Under the pieces are notes generated by a model that worked only from the letters and a program-made list of their open reading frames with translations, did not search any database and had not been told where the DNA came from. DNA of 13,467 nucleotides, from assembly GCA_903870955.1 (NCBI GenBank), contig CAIQEX010000373.1:1-13467 (forward strand). The letters run 5' to 3'. Below, piece after piece: positions 1 through 7,172 of the stretch. Position 1 is the first letter of the stretch. Each line of letters begins with the position of its first letter. The position numbers and the translations under genes were made by a program. The DNA is from an uncultured beta proteobacterium (GTDB lineage: Bacteria > Pseudomonadota > Gammaproteobacteria > Burkholderiales > Burkholderiaceae_C).

Positions 1-381
1 CTGCCCCTCATCGGTCGGGTCGCAGCGGGTTCGCCCATTCTCGCTCAGGAGCATGTGGACCAAACCTACTATGTCGAAAACAGCCTGTTCCAACGTCAAC
101 CCGACTATCTGCTCAAAGTTCGCGGTATGTCCATGCGCGACGCCGGCATCATGGATGGCGATCTGCTTGCAGTCCAGGCAACCAAAGAAGCCAAAAACGG
201 ACAGATTGTGGTTGCGCGATTGGGAGACGAGGTAACGGTCAAACGTTTTCGACGCAACAAGCATCTGATCGAGTTGCACCCTGAAAACCCGGACTATCAG
301 ACTATCGTGGTGGAACCTGGCGAGCCGTTTGAAATTGAAGGGCTGGCCGTCGGCTTGATCCGCAACACCATGCTCATGTAA
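1..381 (+). CDS. lexA: LexA repressor, C-terminal protease domain (5' end outside window)
   Basis: SOS-response repressor and self-cleaving serine protease. Only the last 126 residues are present; the N-terminal winged-helix DNA-binding domain lies before base 1. The reading frame is open from base 1. The scissile Ala-Gly is visible in RVAAGSP (bases 25-30). The catalytic serine is in RGMSMRD (codon 130-132) and the catalytic lysine in EVTVKRF (codon 241-243). The Ala-to-Ser and Ser-to-Lys spacings, 35 and 37 residues, equal those of E. coli LexA (Ala84, Ser119, Lys156), so the protease should be active once stimulated by the RecA filament. The C-terminus [11 protein letters not shown] is also typical. 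The SOS box would be upstream and cannot be seen. The next gene starts 20 bases downstream on the same strand, so it may be co-transcribed and SOS-controlled. Confidence 0.97.
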   Translation: MPLIGRVAAGSPILAQEHVDQTYYVENSLFQRQPDYLLKVRGMSMRDAGIMDGDLLAVQATKEAKNGQIVVARLGDEVTVKRFRRNKHLIELHPENPDYQTIVVEPGEPFEIEGLAVGLIRNTMLM

Positions 382-401
382 ACCCCACTGGCAGAACACC
401 C

Positions 402-737
402 ATGAACATCGCTCTGGTTCTACAACACAAATTGCTTCTCGGCATCCAACGGTTGCTGTCTAGCGCCCCCGCCCCTGCCGAAATTCCGGCGTATGGGGCA
501 CCCCATGCGGCACTTCCTTTGCAGTTAAAGGGGGTAACCATTCCCGGCATTAACGTGGCGCATTCCACGCCCGCAAATGGCCTGGTTACAAAAAAAGTAA
601 TGCCATTGCGTGTGCTTCGCGTGGTCGAGAAAGGTCAGCCGCGTTCCTGTACCGGGCGGTTGGTGATATCCGGGCGGATGGCCGATGTCTGCGCCGAGCT
701 GGACCGACTGGTCGCCCGCGAAGCGGCCCTGCACTAA
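402..737 (+). CDS. small conserved hypothetical protein downstream of lexA
   Basis: A 111-residue protein with no domain I can name. The N-terminal 20 residues are hydrophobic/amphipathic but do not make a clear signal peptide. Residues about 22-40 are rich in Ala and Pro, and the C-terminal 45 residues (from MPLRVLRVV to the end, including GRLVISGRMADVCAELDRL) look like a compact conserved block with a final helix. I recall similar tails in short unnamed Burkholderiales proteins next to lexA, but this is memory, not a search. The gene starts 20 bases after the lexA stop with no strong Shine-Dalgarno, which suggests co-transcription with lexA. In pseudomonads the equivalent slot holds sulA; I see no SulA similarity here. 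An internal ATG at 600, at the start of the conserved block, is an alternative start. Confidence 0.7.
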   Translation: MNIALVLQHKLLLGIQRLLSSAPAPAEIPAYGAPHAALPLQLKGVTIPGINVAHSTPANGLVTKKVMPLRVLRVVEKGQPRSCTGRLVISGRMADVCAELDRLVAREAALH

Positions 738-744
738 AAACAGG

Positions 745-759
745 AAGCCGGAGGCTTTT
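745..759 (+). terminator. possible weak terminator after the lexA unit
   Basis: A 5-bp stem, AAGCC/GGCTT, with a GGA loop is followed by two more T residues (four in a row counting the stem end), 7 bases after the stop of the small gene. The stem is short and the T tract poor. The 3' arm can also pair elsewhere (GGAGGCT 750-756 with AGCCTCC 781-787), so the assignment is tentative. Confidence 0.35.
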
Positions 760-798
760 GGTCAAAAGATCACGGGTTAGAGCCTCCTCGATTGGGCA

Positions 799-821
799 AT
801 GCTGCGAAGCCATCGCAGCAT
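799..821 (+). promoter_or_regulatory. perfect 9-bp inverted repeat upstream of the dehydrogenase start
   Basis: ATGCTGCGA (799-807) and TCGCAGCAT (813-821) are exact reverse complements around a 5-base spacer AGCCA, ending 18 bases before the ATG at 840. No T run follows on either strand, so it does not look like an intrinsic terminator. It could be a dimeric regulator's operator or a 5'-leader hairpin close to the ribosome-binding region. Confidence 0.45.
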
Positions 822-839
822 CAAGGCACAATTGGGGCT

Positions 840-1847
840 ATGAACATTGTGATTCTCGACGATTACCAGGACGCAGTCCGCAAGCTTGAATGTGCCGCCA
901 AGCTACAACCTTACCAAGCCAAGGTTTACACCAACACGGTGAAGGGTTTGGGGCAGCTCTCCATACGCCTCAAAGACGCTGATATTTTGGTCCTGATACG
1001 GGAGCGTACCCATATCAACCGGCAATTGATTGATAAATTGCCCAAATTAAAGCTGATTTCCCAAACCGGCCGTATCGGTGGGCATATTGATCTGCAGGCA
1101 TGCACAGAGCGGGGCATTGCGGTATCTGAGGGCACTGGCACTGCGGTGGCACCGGCTGAACTGACCTGGGCACTCCTAATGACCGCCATGCGCAGGTTAC
1201 CGCATTACATCGGCAATCTGAAACATGGTGCCTGGCAACAGTCTGGTTTGAAGTCAAGTTCCATGCCGCCCAATTTTGGTATTGGAACGACGTTGGCAGG
1301 CAAGGCTCTTGGAATTTGGGGTTACGGGCGCATTGGCAAACGCATTGCGAACTACGGCAAGGCATTTGGCATGCAAGTGGTGGTTTGGGGAAGCGCCAGC
1401 GCGCGCGACGCTGCCGTGCAAGATGGTTATCTGGCTGCAAACAGCCGCGAAGAGTTCTTCTCTCAATCCGATGTGGTGTCTCTACACCTGCGCCTGCTCG
1501 ATGCAACCCAGCACATTGTCACCGCCGCTGATTTAGCCATGATGAAACCTACGGCGGTGCTGGTAAACACATCGCGGGCAGAGCTTATAGAGCCCGATGC
1601 TTTGATCAGCGCCTTGAATCGGGGTCGTCCCGGAATGGCCGCGGTCGATGTTTTTGAAACAGAACCAATTCTGCAGGGACACGCGCTGTTGCGTCTGGAA
1701 AACTGCATTTGCACGCCGCATATTGGCTATGTCGAGCAAGGCAGCTATGAGGAATACTTTGGCACGGCATTTGACAACGTCGTGAATTTCATCAAAGGCA
1801 CACCGACCAATATCGTCAATCCTGGCGCACTGCAAGTACGCCGCTGA
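840..1847 (+). CDS. D-2-hydroxyacid dehydrogenase family protein (NAD(P)-dependent)
   Basis: A 335-residue cytoplasmic oxidoreductase of the D-isomer-specific 2-hydroxyacid dehydrogenase family (SerA, glyoxylate/hydroxypyruvate and formate dehydrogenase fold), interconverting a 2-keto acid and a D-2-hydroxy acid. The Rossmann motif GYGRIG is at residues 161-166. The catalytic triad is visible as Arg246 (NTSRAEL), Glu275 (DVFETEP) and His294 (CTPHIGY). The substrate-side loop SQTGRIGGHID is at about residues 74-84. I chose ATG 840 because MNIVILDDYQD is a typical start for this subgroup; the frame stays open back to a TTG at 792, but that extension would translate the inverted repeat at 799-821. 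The exact substrate cannot be read from the sequence; phosphoglycerate is unlikely because no C-terminal ACT domain is present. The gene ends 3 bases from the convergent FimV-like gene, with no room for a terminator. Confidence 0.92.
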   Translation: MNIVILDDYQDAVRKLECAAKLQPYQAKVYTNTVKGLGQLSIRLKDADILVLIRERTHINRQLIDKLPKLKLISQTGRIGGHIDLQACTERGIAVSEGTGTAVAPAELTWALLMTAMRRLPHYIGNLKHGAWQQSGLKSSSMPPNFGIGTTLAGKALGIWGYGRIGKRIANYGKAFGMQVVVWGSASARDAAVQDGYLAANSREEFFSQSDVVSLHLRLLDATQHIVTAADLAMMKPTAVLVNTSRAELIEPDALISALNRGRPGMAAVDVFETEPILQGHALLRLENCICTPHIGYVEQGSYEEYFGTAFDNVVNFIKGTPTNIVNPGALQVRR

Positions 1848-1850
1848 AGG

Positions 1851-3875
1851 CTAGCCAGGATTCTTTGGTTTTCCCGGATTTGGCTTTACAAAATCGGGCA
1901 TATCGAAGTCGATCAAGTTGTTTGATGGCTTCTCAGGCTTGGTCATGGCTTCACTTACGTCCAAATCGATATCCAGTCCAGGACTTAAGTCAAGGTCGAG
2001 GTCCAGATCAATGTCGACATCCAAATCGGCAGGCTGGGAATCTAAATCTATCACCGGCAAGGGAGGCGACGTTTCTTCCTTCGCATGGAGCGCCTCGGCA
2101 TCTCCGCTTGGCGCACTGGTTTGCGCTTGGGCCGTGCGGGATGTGCTGAAAGGCTGGTAAGCCTCATTCGATTGATCCAGTCGCCTCAGCACGCCGTACA
2201 AAAGCAATAAATCCTTGAATGCTTCCAGATCAATTCCCTGCTCCGGATCGTCTTCAGGCGTTCTGACAAGGCATTGTTCTATGTAGTCAATGGTGTACTC
2301 AGAGGGCCACAGCACCACGATCTGCTGGCAGATATCCTCATACGCATCCAGTCCATTGCCTTCCGAGTGAAAGTTGGCATAGTCCAATATCCGTCCCGTG
2401 AACTGTAAATTGAACTCCTCACGGTAACGTTCAAATTCGGCACGTCGACTCAGGGTATGAAGAATGTTCAGCAAATCAAGAAAGATCAGCGGATTTGCAT
2501 CGGTGCTGCCCTTGATGTTCGACTCCAACAAATGCACTGCTTCATCGTGCTGACCGAGCGCCATATAGAACTCGGCTTGCTGGCGGACATCCAACATCTC
2601 TTTGGTGTTGATGGTCTTTATCGTAACGAAGTTGCTGTTGACAAACTCCGGTTGCGGCGGCGACTTTTCTCGGGCGCTTTCCGGCGAAATCTTGACCGGA
2701 CGCACATCCATCACCAACGTGTTGCGGGCCGTATCAACATCCAGTTCCACTGGCTGCGACTGAATCGATGCTGGCGCAGTGGTCTTGGCTGCCAGTCCTC
2801 CGGCGACGGTGGCCGCCAAGCCTGCTTGACCCGATTCAGCACCATCAGATGGCATCAAAGGCGCATGGGCACTCGAACGACTTCGGGTGGCGCTGGCCAA
2901 CCGACCTTCACTTCCGGACCACCACGGCGAAGCATCAAAGCCCGTGTTTCGCAAGCGCAGGATGATGTAGGCCAGAGCGGCCATACACACTGCGAGCAGA
3001 CCAGCCAACAAATAAATCAGTCCACGACCTGAATCCTTTGCGGGCGCACTGTCCAGCGCCGTGACCATGGTTTGGAGGTTTTTTTGATTTTTGGCCGTGG
3101 CAACCCGTAAGCTTTCAATGTCAGCCTCCATGGCCTTGGCAAGCGACGCGTTCTTAAGCAATTGATCCGCATCGGTATTTCCGGCTTGGGCTTTTTCGAG
3201 CTCCTCCACGCGCCGTTGCAATTCCTCGATCGGGGCGGAATTCAAAGGCTTTCCTGTCGGCGCCACTCCGCTCTTCAATTCAGGAGGCGCGAGCGGAGCC
3301 ACCTTCAGGCGGGCAATGGGAACTTTTTTGACTACGGATGCAGGTTTTGCCTTGGCAACGCCTGGACTTTGATCCACAGCAGAGGCGGCTGAAACGGCAG
3401 GCGGTTGTGTGGGTTGGCTCGCCACTGACTGCACACGCGCCACAACAGGTTTGCCCAAGGGCACCGAATCGGCACTGGTCGGCGAGGTATCGGATACCAC
3501 CTCAGACAACAGCACATAGCGTCTTATGGCCTTTGGACCGCAAGCTGCTTTGAGAATGAGGCTCACCACAGCCTCATTCACCGGCAGCGAGGAAGTTATA
3601 TGCACAATTTGGCTATTCGGCTCAGTGCCAGGCCTGGTTTGAAGGTTGATCCGGCTCCGCTCCACCGGAATTTCGCCATAAACAATGTCGACATCAAAAC
3701 AGGTGGCAGACCCATCTTCGTCAGCCGCGAATTGGACGTTTACCAAAACGTCCAGCTCTTTCCCCAACAGCACACTTCCGCGCAGACGCCCCAGGGTCAA
3801 TGCAGATGCGCTGGTTGAAGCCAGCGTCAACGCGACTGACCAGACAACAAAAATCGATTTAAGGTGGGGCTGCAT
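1851..3875 (-). CDS. FimV/HubP-like polar membrane protein
   Basis: A 674-residue bitopic membrane protein laid out like FimV/HubP, which organise the cell pole and support type IV pili and motility. In order: signal peptide 1-25, cleaved after SASA; a FimV-like periplasmic domain about 26-128 (LTLGRLRGSVLLGKELDV) with two cysteines (Cys59, Cys112) that could form a disulfide; a Pro/Ala-rich linker about 130-215; a coiled coil about 215-275 (IEELQRRVEELEKAQ); a transmembrane helix about 285-307; a cytoplasmic linker; a TPR-like helical region about 424-490; and a tail with an Asp-Leu repeat at 618-640. No LysM motif is seen, although classical FimV often has one. ATG 3875 is chosen because it begins the signal peptide; the 67 codons available upstream look non-coding. 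The neighbours are not the usual asd/truA of fimV, so this may be a paralogue. It is divergent from the Crp-family gene. Confidence 0.72.
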   Translation of the reverse strand: MQPHLKSIFVVWSVALTLASTSASALTLGRLRGSVLLGKELDVLVNVQFAADEDGSATCFDVDIVYGEIPVERSRINLQTRPGTEPNSQIVHITSSLPVNEAVVSLILKAACGPKAIRRYVLLSEVVSDTSPTSADSVPLGKPVVARVQSVASQPTQPPAVSAASAVDQSPGVAKAKPASVVKKVPIARLKVAPLAPPELKSGVAPTGKPLNSAPIEELQRRVEELEKAQAGNTDADQLLKNASLAKAMEADIESLRVATAKNQKNLQTMVTALDSAPAKDSGRGLIYLLAGLLAVCMAALAYIILRLRNTGFDASPWWSGSEGRLASATRSRSSAHAPLMPSDGAESGQAGLAATVAGGLAAKTTAPASIQSQPVELDVDTARNTLVMDVRPVKISPESAREKSPPQPEFVNSNFVTIKTINTKEMLDVRQQAEFYMALGQHDEAVHLLESNIKGSTDANPLIFLDLLNILHTLSRRAEFERYREEFNLQFTGRILDYANFHSEGNGLDAYEDICQQIVVLWPSEYTIDYIEQCLVRTPEDDPEQGIDLEAFKDLLLLYGVLRRLDQSNEAYQPFSTSRTAQAQTSAPSGDAEALHAKEETSPPLPVIDLDSQPADLDVDIDLDLDLDLSPGLDIDLDVSEAMTKPEKPSNNLIDFDMPDFVKPNPGKPKNPG

Positions 3876-4102
3876 ATCTGCTTTGCATTTTGGCACAGCC
3901 GAATGGGCTTTCTGTACGCTTTTAGCCGATGTATTTGCGCAAAACATGCAACATAAAGGCATGGTGTTGCGTGATTGGTCCATACGCGCAGCGGCACAAT
4001 ATCCTGCGGCCTGACACCCGTGCGACAAATGTTTGTGTGAATCGGCTGCACTCGCCCGACAATGCAGGCCAATCAACAGTATGTATTAAGGCATCTATCG
4101 CC
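3876..4102. other. divergent intergenic region between the FimV-like and Crp-family genes
   Basis: These 227 bases must hold the promoters of both divergent genes. I find no pair of hexamers good enough to call. TGTGA at 4036-4040 looks like half of a CRP site but the other half does not match. A short palindrome, TTGCGCAA, lies near 3935-3942. The ribosome-binding site of the plus gene is weak (AAGG at 4088-4091, 11 bases before the ATG). Confidence 0.5.
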
Positions 4103-4822
4103 ATGGAAGAACCCATTCTTACCGTTGAGGAACGCGCCGCCATCAACTCTGGGCGCTGGTTTTCCTCGTTATCCCCGTCCCTGCGGCATGACATCTTGCG
4201 CTGTGCCTATGTGAAACGCTTCCGGGATGGCGAGTTGATCACCGCCCGTGGCGAACCGCCAGAAGAGTGGTTGGCCTGCGCCAAGGGTGCCATACGCGTT
4301 AGCTCTACCTCCATTTCTGGCAAGCTGATCACGTTGACCTATGTGGAGCCCGGAATCTGGTTCGGCGACGTGTCAATTTTCGATGGCGATCGCCGAACCC
4401 ATGACGCCTACGCCCATGGCGATAGCACCACACTGTGTGTTGCCAAGGCCGACTTCAAGAAGATTTTGGCCGCACACACGGAACTTTATGAAGCCCTGCT
4501 GCGTTTGCATGCACGACGCATTCGACAACTCTATGGCCTGGTGGAAGACCTCAACACCCTGCCCTTGCGCGCGCGGCTGGCCAAACAATTGATGCACTTG
4601 GCGCGCAGTTATGGCGTTCCTTCGTTGAGCGATGACAGCGAGGTACGCATCGGCCTGCAACTGGCTCAGGAAGAATTGGCCCAACTCCTGGGTGCATCAA
4701 GGCAAAGGGTCAACCAGGAACTCAAGAGCATGGAGCGCGAGAACACGATTCGCATCGAACCTGGAGGTTTGGTCATACGCGACCGCCAGGCCTTGATGCG
4801 CATCGCAGAGGCGGACCACTGA
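4103..4822 (+). CDS. Crp/Fnr-family transcriptional regulator
   Basis: A 239-residue DNA-binding regulator of the Crp/Fnr superfamily. Residues about 20-130 form the cyclic-nucleotide-binding-type beta-barrel, with the typical segment FGDVSIFDG followed by DRRTHDA. Residues 130-150 form the dimer helix (LHARRIRQLYGLVEDL). The C-terminal helix-turn-helix is at about 188-212 (AQEELAQLLGASRQRVNQEL). Only three scattered cysteines (34, 59, 112) are present, not the N-terminal cluster of FNR, so an iron-sulfur oxygen sensor is unlikely. The Crp cAMP-contact glutamate is replaced by Asp in FGD, so the ligand, if any, is uncertain. ATG 4103 begins a normal-length family member; a longer reading frame back to 3929 runs through the intergenic region and is not typical. 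The phosphotransferase gene starts 18 bases downstream, implying one transcript. Confidence 0.9.
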   Translation: MEEPILTVEERAAINSGRWFSSLSPSLRHDILRCAYVKRFRDGELITARGEPPEEWLACAKGAIRVSSTSISGKLITLTYVEPGIWFGDVSIFDGDRRTHDAYAHGDSTTLCVAKADFKKILAAHTELYEALLRLHARRIRQLYGLVEDLNTLPLRARLAKQLMHLARSYGVPSLSDDSEVRIGLQLAQEELAQLLGASRQRVNQELKSMERENTIRIEPGGLVIRDRQALMRIAEADH

Positions 4823-4840
4823 ACACCGAAATGAACCATC

Positions 4841-5926
4841 ATGAGCGAATTTGACGACTTCACCGGAACCCGTGTTGCAACCGGCAAACACATATTTGAT
4901 ACCAACGCACTAACGGCGTGGCTGAAGGACAATTTGCCGGAATTCCAAGGCCCAGTTGAAGTTGAGATGTTCAAGGGCGGGCAGTCAAATCCGACCTATA
5001 AGCTAATGACGCCTTCGGGCAGCTATGTCATGCGCAGCAAGCCCGGGCCGCTATCCCAGTTGCTGCCATCTGCCCACGCCGTGGAGCGCGAATACGCGGT
5101 CATGCGAGGCCTTACCGGGACTCCGGTGCCGGTGCCGCGCATGATGTGCCTGTGCGAAGACGAATCGGTTATTGGGCGTGCCTTCTATCTGATGCAATTC
5201 ATGGAAGGAAGGGTCTTGTGGGACCCCTTGCTACCCGGCATGACACCCCTCGAACGCAGCGCCATTTACCGCGAGATGAACCGTGTCATTGCGGAGCTGC
5301 ATCGTGTCAATGTGGTGCAGCAAGGTCTGGGTGGGTTTGGTAAGCCGGGGAACTATTTTGAGCGCCAGATTGGTCGCTGGAGCCGCCAGTACCAAGCGTC
5401 CATCACGCAACCGATTCCCGAAATGGATGCTTTGATGGAGTGGCTGCCCAAAAACATTCCCGCCATGGCACGTGACGAAAAAATGGTCAGCATCGTGCAC
5501 GGCGATTTCCGCTTGGACAACCTGATGTTCGACGCGAAAGAGGCAAAAGTCATCGCCGTTCTGGATTGGGAACTCTCAACCCTGGGACACCCGCTAGCCG
5601 ATTTCAGCTACCACTGTATGGCATGGAACATACCCACTGGCACTTTCCGTGGCATAGGCGGAGAGGATTTGGCCACGCTGGGCATACCGTCACAAGAAGA
5701 ATACATCCGGCTATATTGCGAGCGCACCGGGTTGGTCAGCCCTGCCCAACTTCAGCAGGACTGGAGTTTCTACATGGCCTACAACATGTTCCGCATCGCG
5801 GCCATCCTGCAGGGCATAGGCAAACGCGTGGAAGCAGGCACAGCATCCAGCGCGCACGCCATCGAATCAGCGGCGGGCGCCCGTCCGTTGGCGCAATTAG
5901 CCTGGCAATTTGCCCAAAAGGGCTGA
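4841..5926 (+). CDS. phosphotransferase family protein (ACAD10/11-type APH-fold kinase)
   Basis: A 361-residue protein of the aminoglycoside-phosphotransferase/choline-kinase fold, in the branch fused to acyl-CoA dehydrogenase in animal ACAD10/11. A glycine-containing nucleotide loop, KGGQSNPTYKL, is at about 45-55, with a candidate ATP-binding lysine in MRSKPG. The catalytic Brenner motif HGDFRLDN is at 220-227 (Asp222, Asn227) and the metal-binding LDWELSTLGHPLADF at 241-255. In animals this domain pairs with a dehydrogenase in breaking down 4-hydroxy fatty acids. In bacteria it usually lies beside an acyl-CoA dehydrogenase gene; none is visible here, so its partner must be elsewhere. It follows the Crp-like regulator by 18 bases, which suggests co-transcription. 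It ends one base from the convergent HD-GYP gene. An antibiotic-resistance role is not suggested. Confidence 0.88.
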   Translation: MSEFDDFTGTRVATGKHIFDTNALTAWLKDNLPEFQGPVEVEMFKGGQSNPTYKLMTPSGSYVMRSKPGPLSQLLPSAHAVEREYAVMRGLTGTPVPVPRMMCLCEDESVIGRAFYLMQFMEGRVLWDPLLPGMTPLERSAIYREMNRVIAELHRVNVVQQGLGGFGKPGNYFERQIGRWSRQYQASITQPIPEMDALMEWLPKNIPAMARDEKMVSIVHGDFRLDNLMFDAKEAKVIAVLDWELSTLGHPLADFSYHCMAWNIPTGTFRGIGGEDLATLGIPSQEEYIRLYCERTGLVSPAQLQQDWSFYMAYNMFRIAAILQGIGKRVEAGTASSAHAIESAAGARPLAQLAWQFAQKG

Positions 5927-5927
5927 T

Positions 5928-7157
5928 TCAGGAAGTGACACCAGACCACAATTCATTGAGGTCTGCAAATCGCCATTTGGCAGGGTCTTCCCGGCTAACG
6001 ATCTTTTCGGTCACACCGGCACGGGAAAGATCAACCAACTCAGGGATGATGCGCATATTTGACTTGGTGGAGAAAAACACCTTCACTGTCGGCGTCGTCA
6101 ATGACTTGCCGGTTTGCTCCACCACGACACCCAGCCTTCCGGAGCTAAGTTGAACCAGGCTGCCAATCGGATAGATACCCAGACTTTTGACGAAGGCCTG
6201 GAAAACCTGAATGTCGAAGTGGCCCTTGGCCCATTCAGCCATTCGGCGTAGCGATTCAGCCGGATCCCAGCCCGGCTTGTAAGGCCGGTTGGAAGTAATC
6301 GCATCGTAGACATCACAGACCGCCCCCATTTTCGCGAACAGCGTGATCTGCGCATCTTTCAATTTGTCAGGGTAACCCGAACCGTCCGTCTTCTCATGGT
6401 GGTGTAAGCACACGTCGAGCACCACAGGGTCTACATTGGCGCCGGTTAACAGGAGCTTGTGGCCTTCGCGCGGGTGCTGTTTGACAATCTCGAATTCTGC
6501 CGGACTGAGTTTGCCCGGCTTGTTCAAAATTTCCATGGGAATCATCGCCTTACCCAAGTCATGCATCAATCCTGCCAAGCCAGCCAGTCGGGTTTGCTCC
6601 TCGTCGAGTTTCAACTGTTTGGCCAACGCAACCATCATTGCGCAAACTGCCACCGAATGCATGTAGGTGTAATCGTCTGCCGTTTTAAGGCGAGCCAGAC
6701 TGATCAAAGCACCAGGGTTGCGGGCCACCGAGTCGGTAATTTCCTCGACCAGTTTCTGCGCGCCGCCGGTATCAACGGCCTTGCCCATGCGCGCTTCTTC
6801 AAACATGGAAATGACAGCGCGTTTGGCTTGCGAGCAAATTTTGGCGGCGTGGGCGAGTTCCTGTTCCGTGGATACGGGCGCCACATTGCGGCGTTCCAGG
6901 ACAACTTGCGCCAGGGCTTCTTCGACTTCAGAATCCGACTCTGCTTCGGAAACAGCCACTTCACCGGCTGCCACATCGATGCCTTTAGAGCAATCGATCC
7001 ATACTTCCTTGATACTGCTGGCCCGAATGCTCTCCAGGTCTTTTGGATCGGTCAGGACAAAGCCATTGCGCCAAAAAGGATGTTCCATCCAGGAGCCACA
7101 AAACTCCTTTAGATGCATCCCCAACTGAATTTGTTCAACACTTATTTTCTTTAACAT
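5928..7157 (-). CDS. HD-GYP domain cyclic-di-GMP phosphodiesterase with DUF3391-like N-terminus
   Basis: A 409-residue cytoplasmic protein predicted to hydrolyse cyclic di-GMP. Residues 1-60 (LKKISVEQIQLGMHLKEF) match the N-terminal domain often called DUF3391. A linker with acidic stretches follows, then the HD-GYP domain at about 150-335. Visible metal and catalytic residues are His167, the HD pair His199-Asp200 with Lys203 (MHDLGK), His228 (KQHPREG), His253-His254-Glu255 and Asp282. The signature HHEKTDGSGYP (253-263) is complete, so activity is expected. A beta-rich tail, about 330-385, follows. No membrane segment or receiver domain is present, so input probably comes through the N-terminal domain or a partner. 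The start is supported by a GGAG Shine-Dalgarno four bases before the ATG. It lies 15 bases downstream of the DUF6806-like gene, so the two are probably one operon. Confidence 0.93.
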   Translation of the reverse strand: MLKKISVEQIQLGMHLKEFCGSWMEHPFWRNGFVLTDPKDLESIRASSIKEVWIDCSKGIDVAAGEVAVSEAESDSEVEEALAQVVLERRNVAPVSTEQELAHAAKICSQAKRAVISMFEEARMGKAVDTGGAQKLVEEITDSVARNPGALISLARLKTADDYTYMHSVAVCAMMVALAKQLKLDEEQTRLAGLAGLMHDLGKAMIPMEILNKPGKLSPAEFEIVKQHPREGHKLLLTGANVDPVVLDVCLHHHEKTDGSGYPDKLKDAQITLFAKMGAVCDVYDAITSNRPYKPGWDPAESLRRMAEWAKGHFDIQVFQAFVKSLGIYPIGSLVQLSSGRLGVVVEQTGKSLTTPTVKVFFSTKSNMRIIPELVDLSRAGVTEKIVSREDPAKWRFADLNELWSGVTS

Positions 7158-7161
7158 AAAG

Positions 7162-7165
7162 CTCC
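7162..7165 (-). promoter_or_regulatory. ribosome-binding site of the HD-GYP gene
   Basis: GGAG on the minus strand, four bases before the ATG at 7157. It sits inside the 15-base gap after the upstream stop codon, which fits translation of a two-gene mRNA. Confidence 0.65.
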
Positions 7166-7172
7166 GGCAGGA

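Noticed and set aside
792..839. TTG start at 792 for the dehydrogenase
   Set aside because: The extension would encode the inverted repeat and does not belong to the family; ATG 840 gives the usual N-terminus.
4036..4051. CRP-like site TGTGA-N6-TGCAC upstream of the Crp-family gene
   Set aside because: Only the left half fits the consensus; the right half matches one of five bases of TCACA.
3876..4076. N-terminal extension of the FimV-like protein to a start at 4076
   Set aside because: The 67 extra residues are Cys/His-rich and precede a clear signal peptide that must be N-terminal; they also overlap the divergent promoter region.
4841..5926. Aminoglycoside resistance gene
   Set aside because: The fold is shared with aminoglycoside kinases, but the motifs and length are those of the ACAD10/11-type branch.
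6459..7112. Plus-strand open frame of 217 codons opposite the HD-GYP gene
   Set aside because: Antisense to a gene with a complete catalytic signature; no independent evidence.
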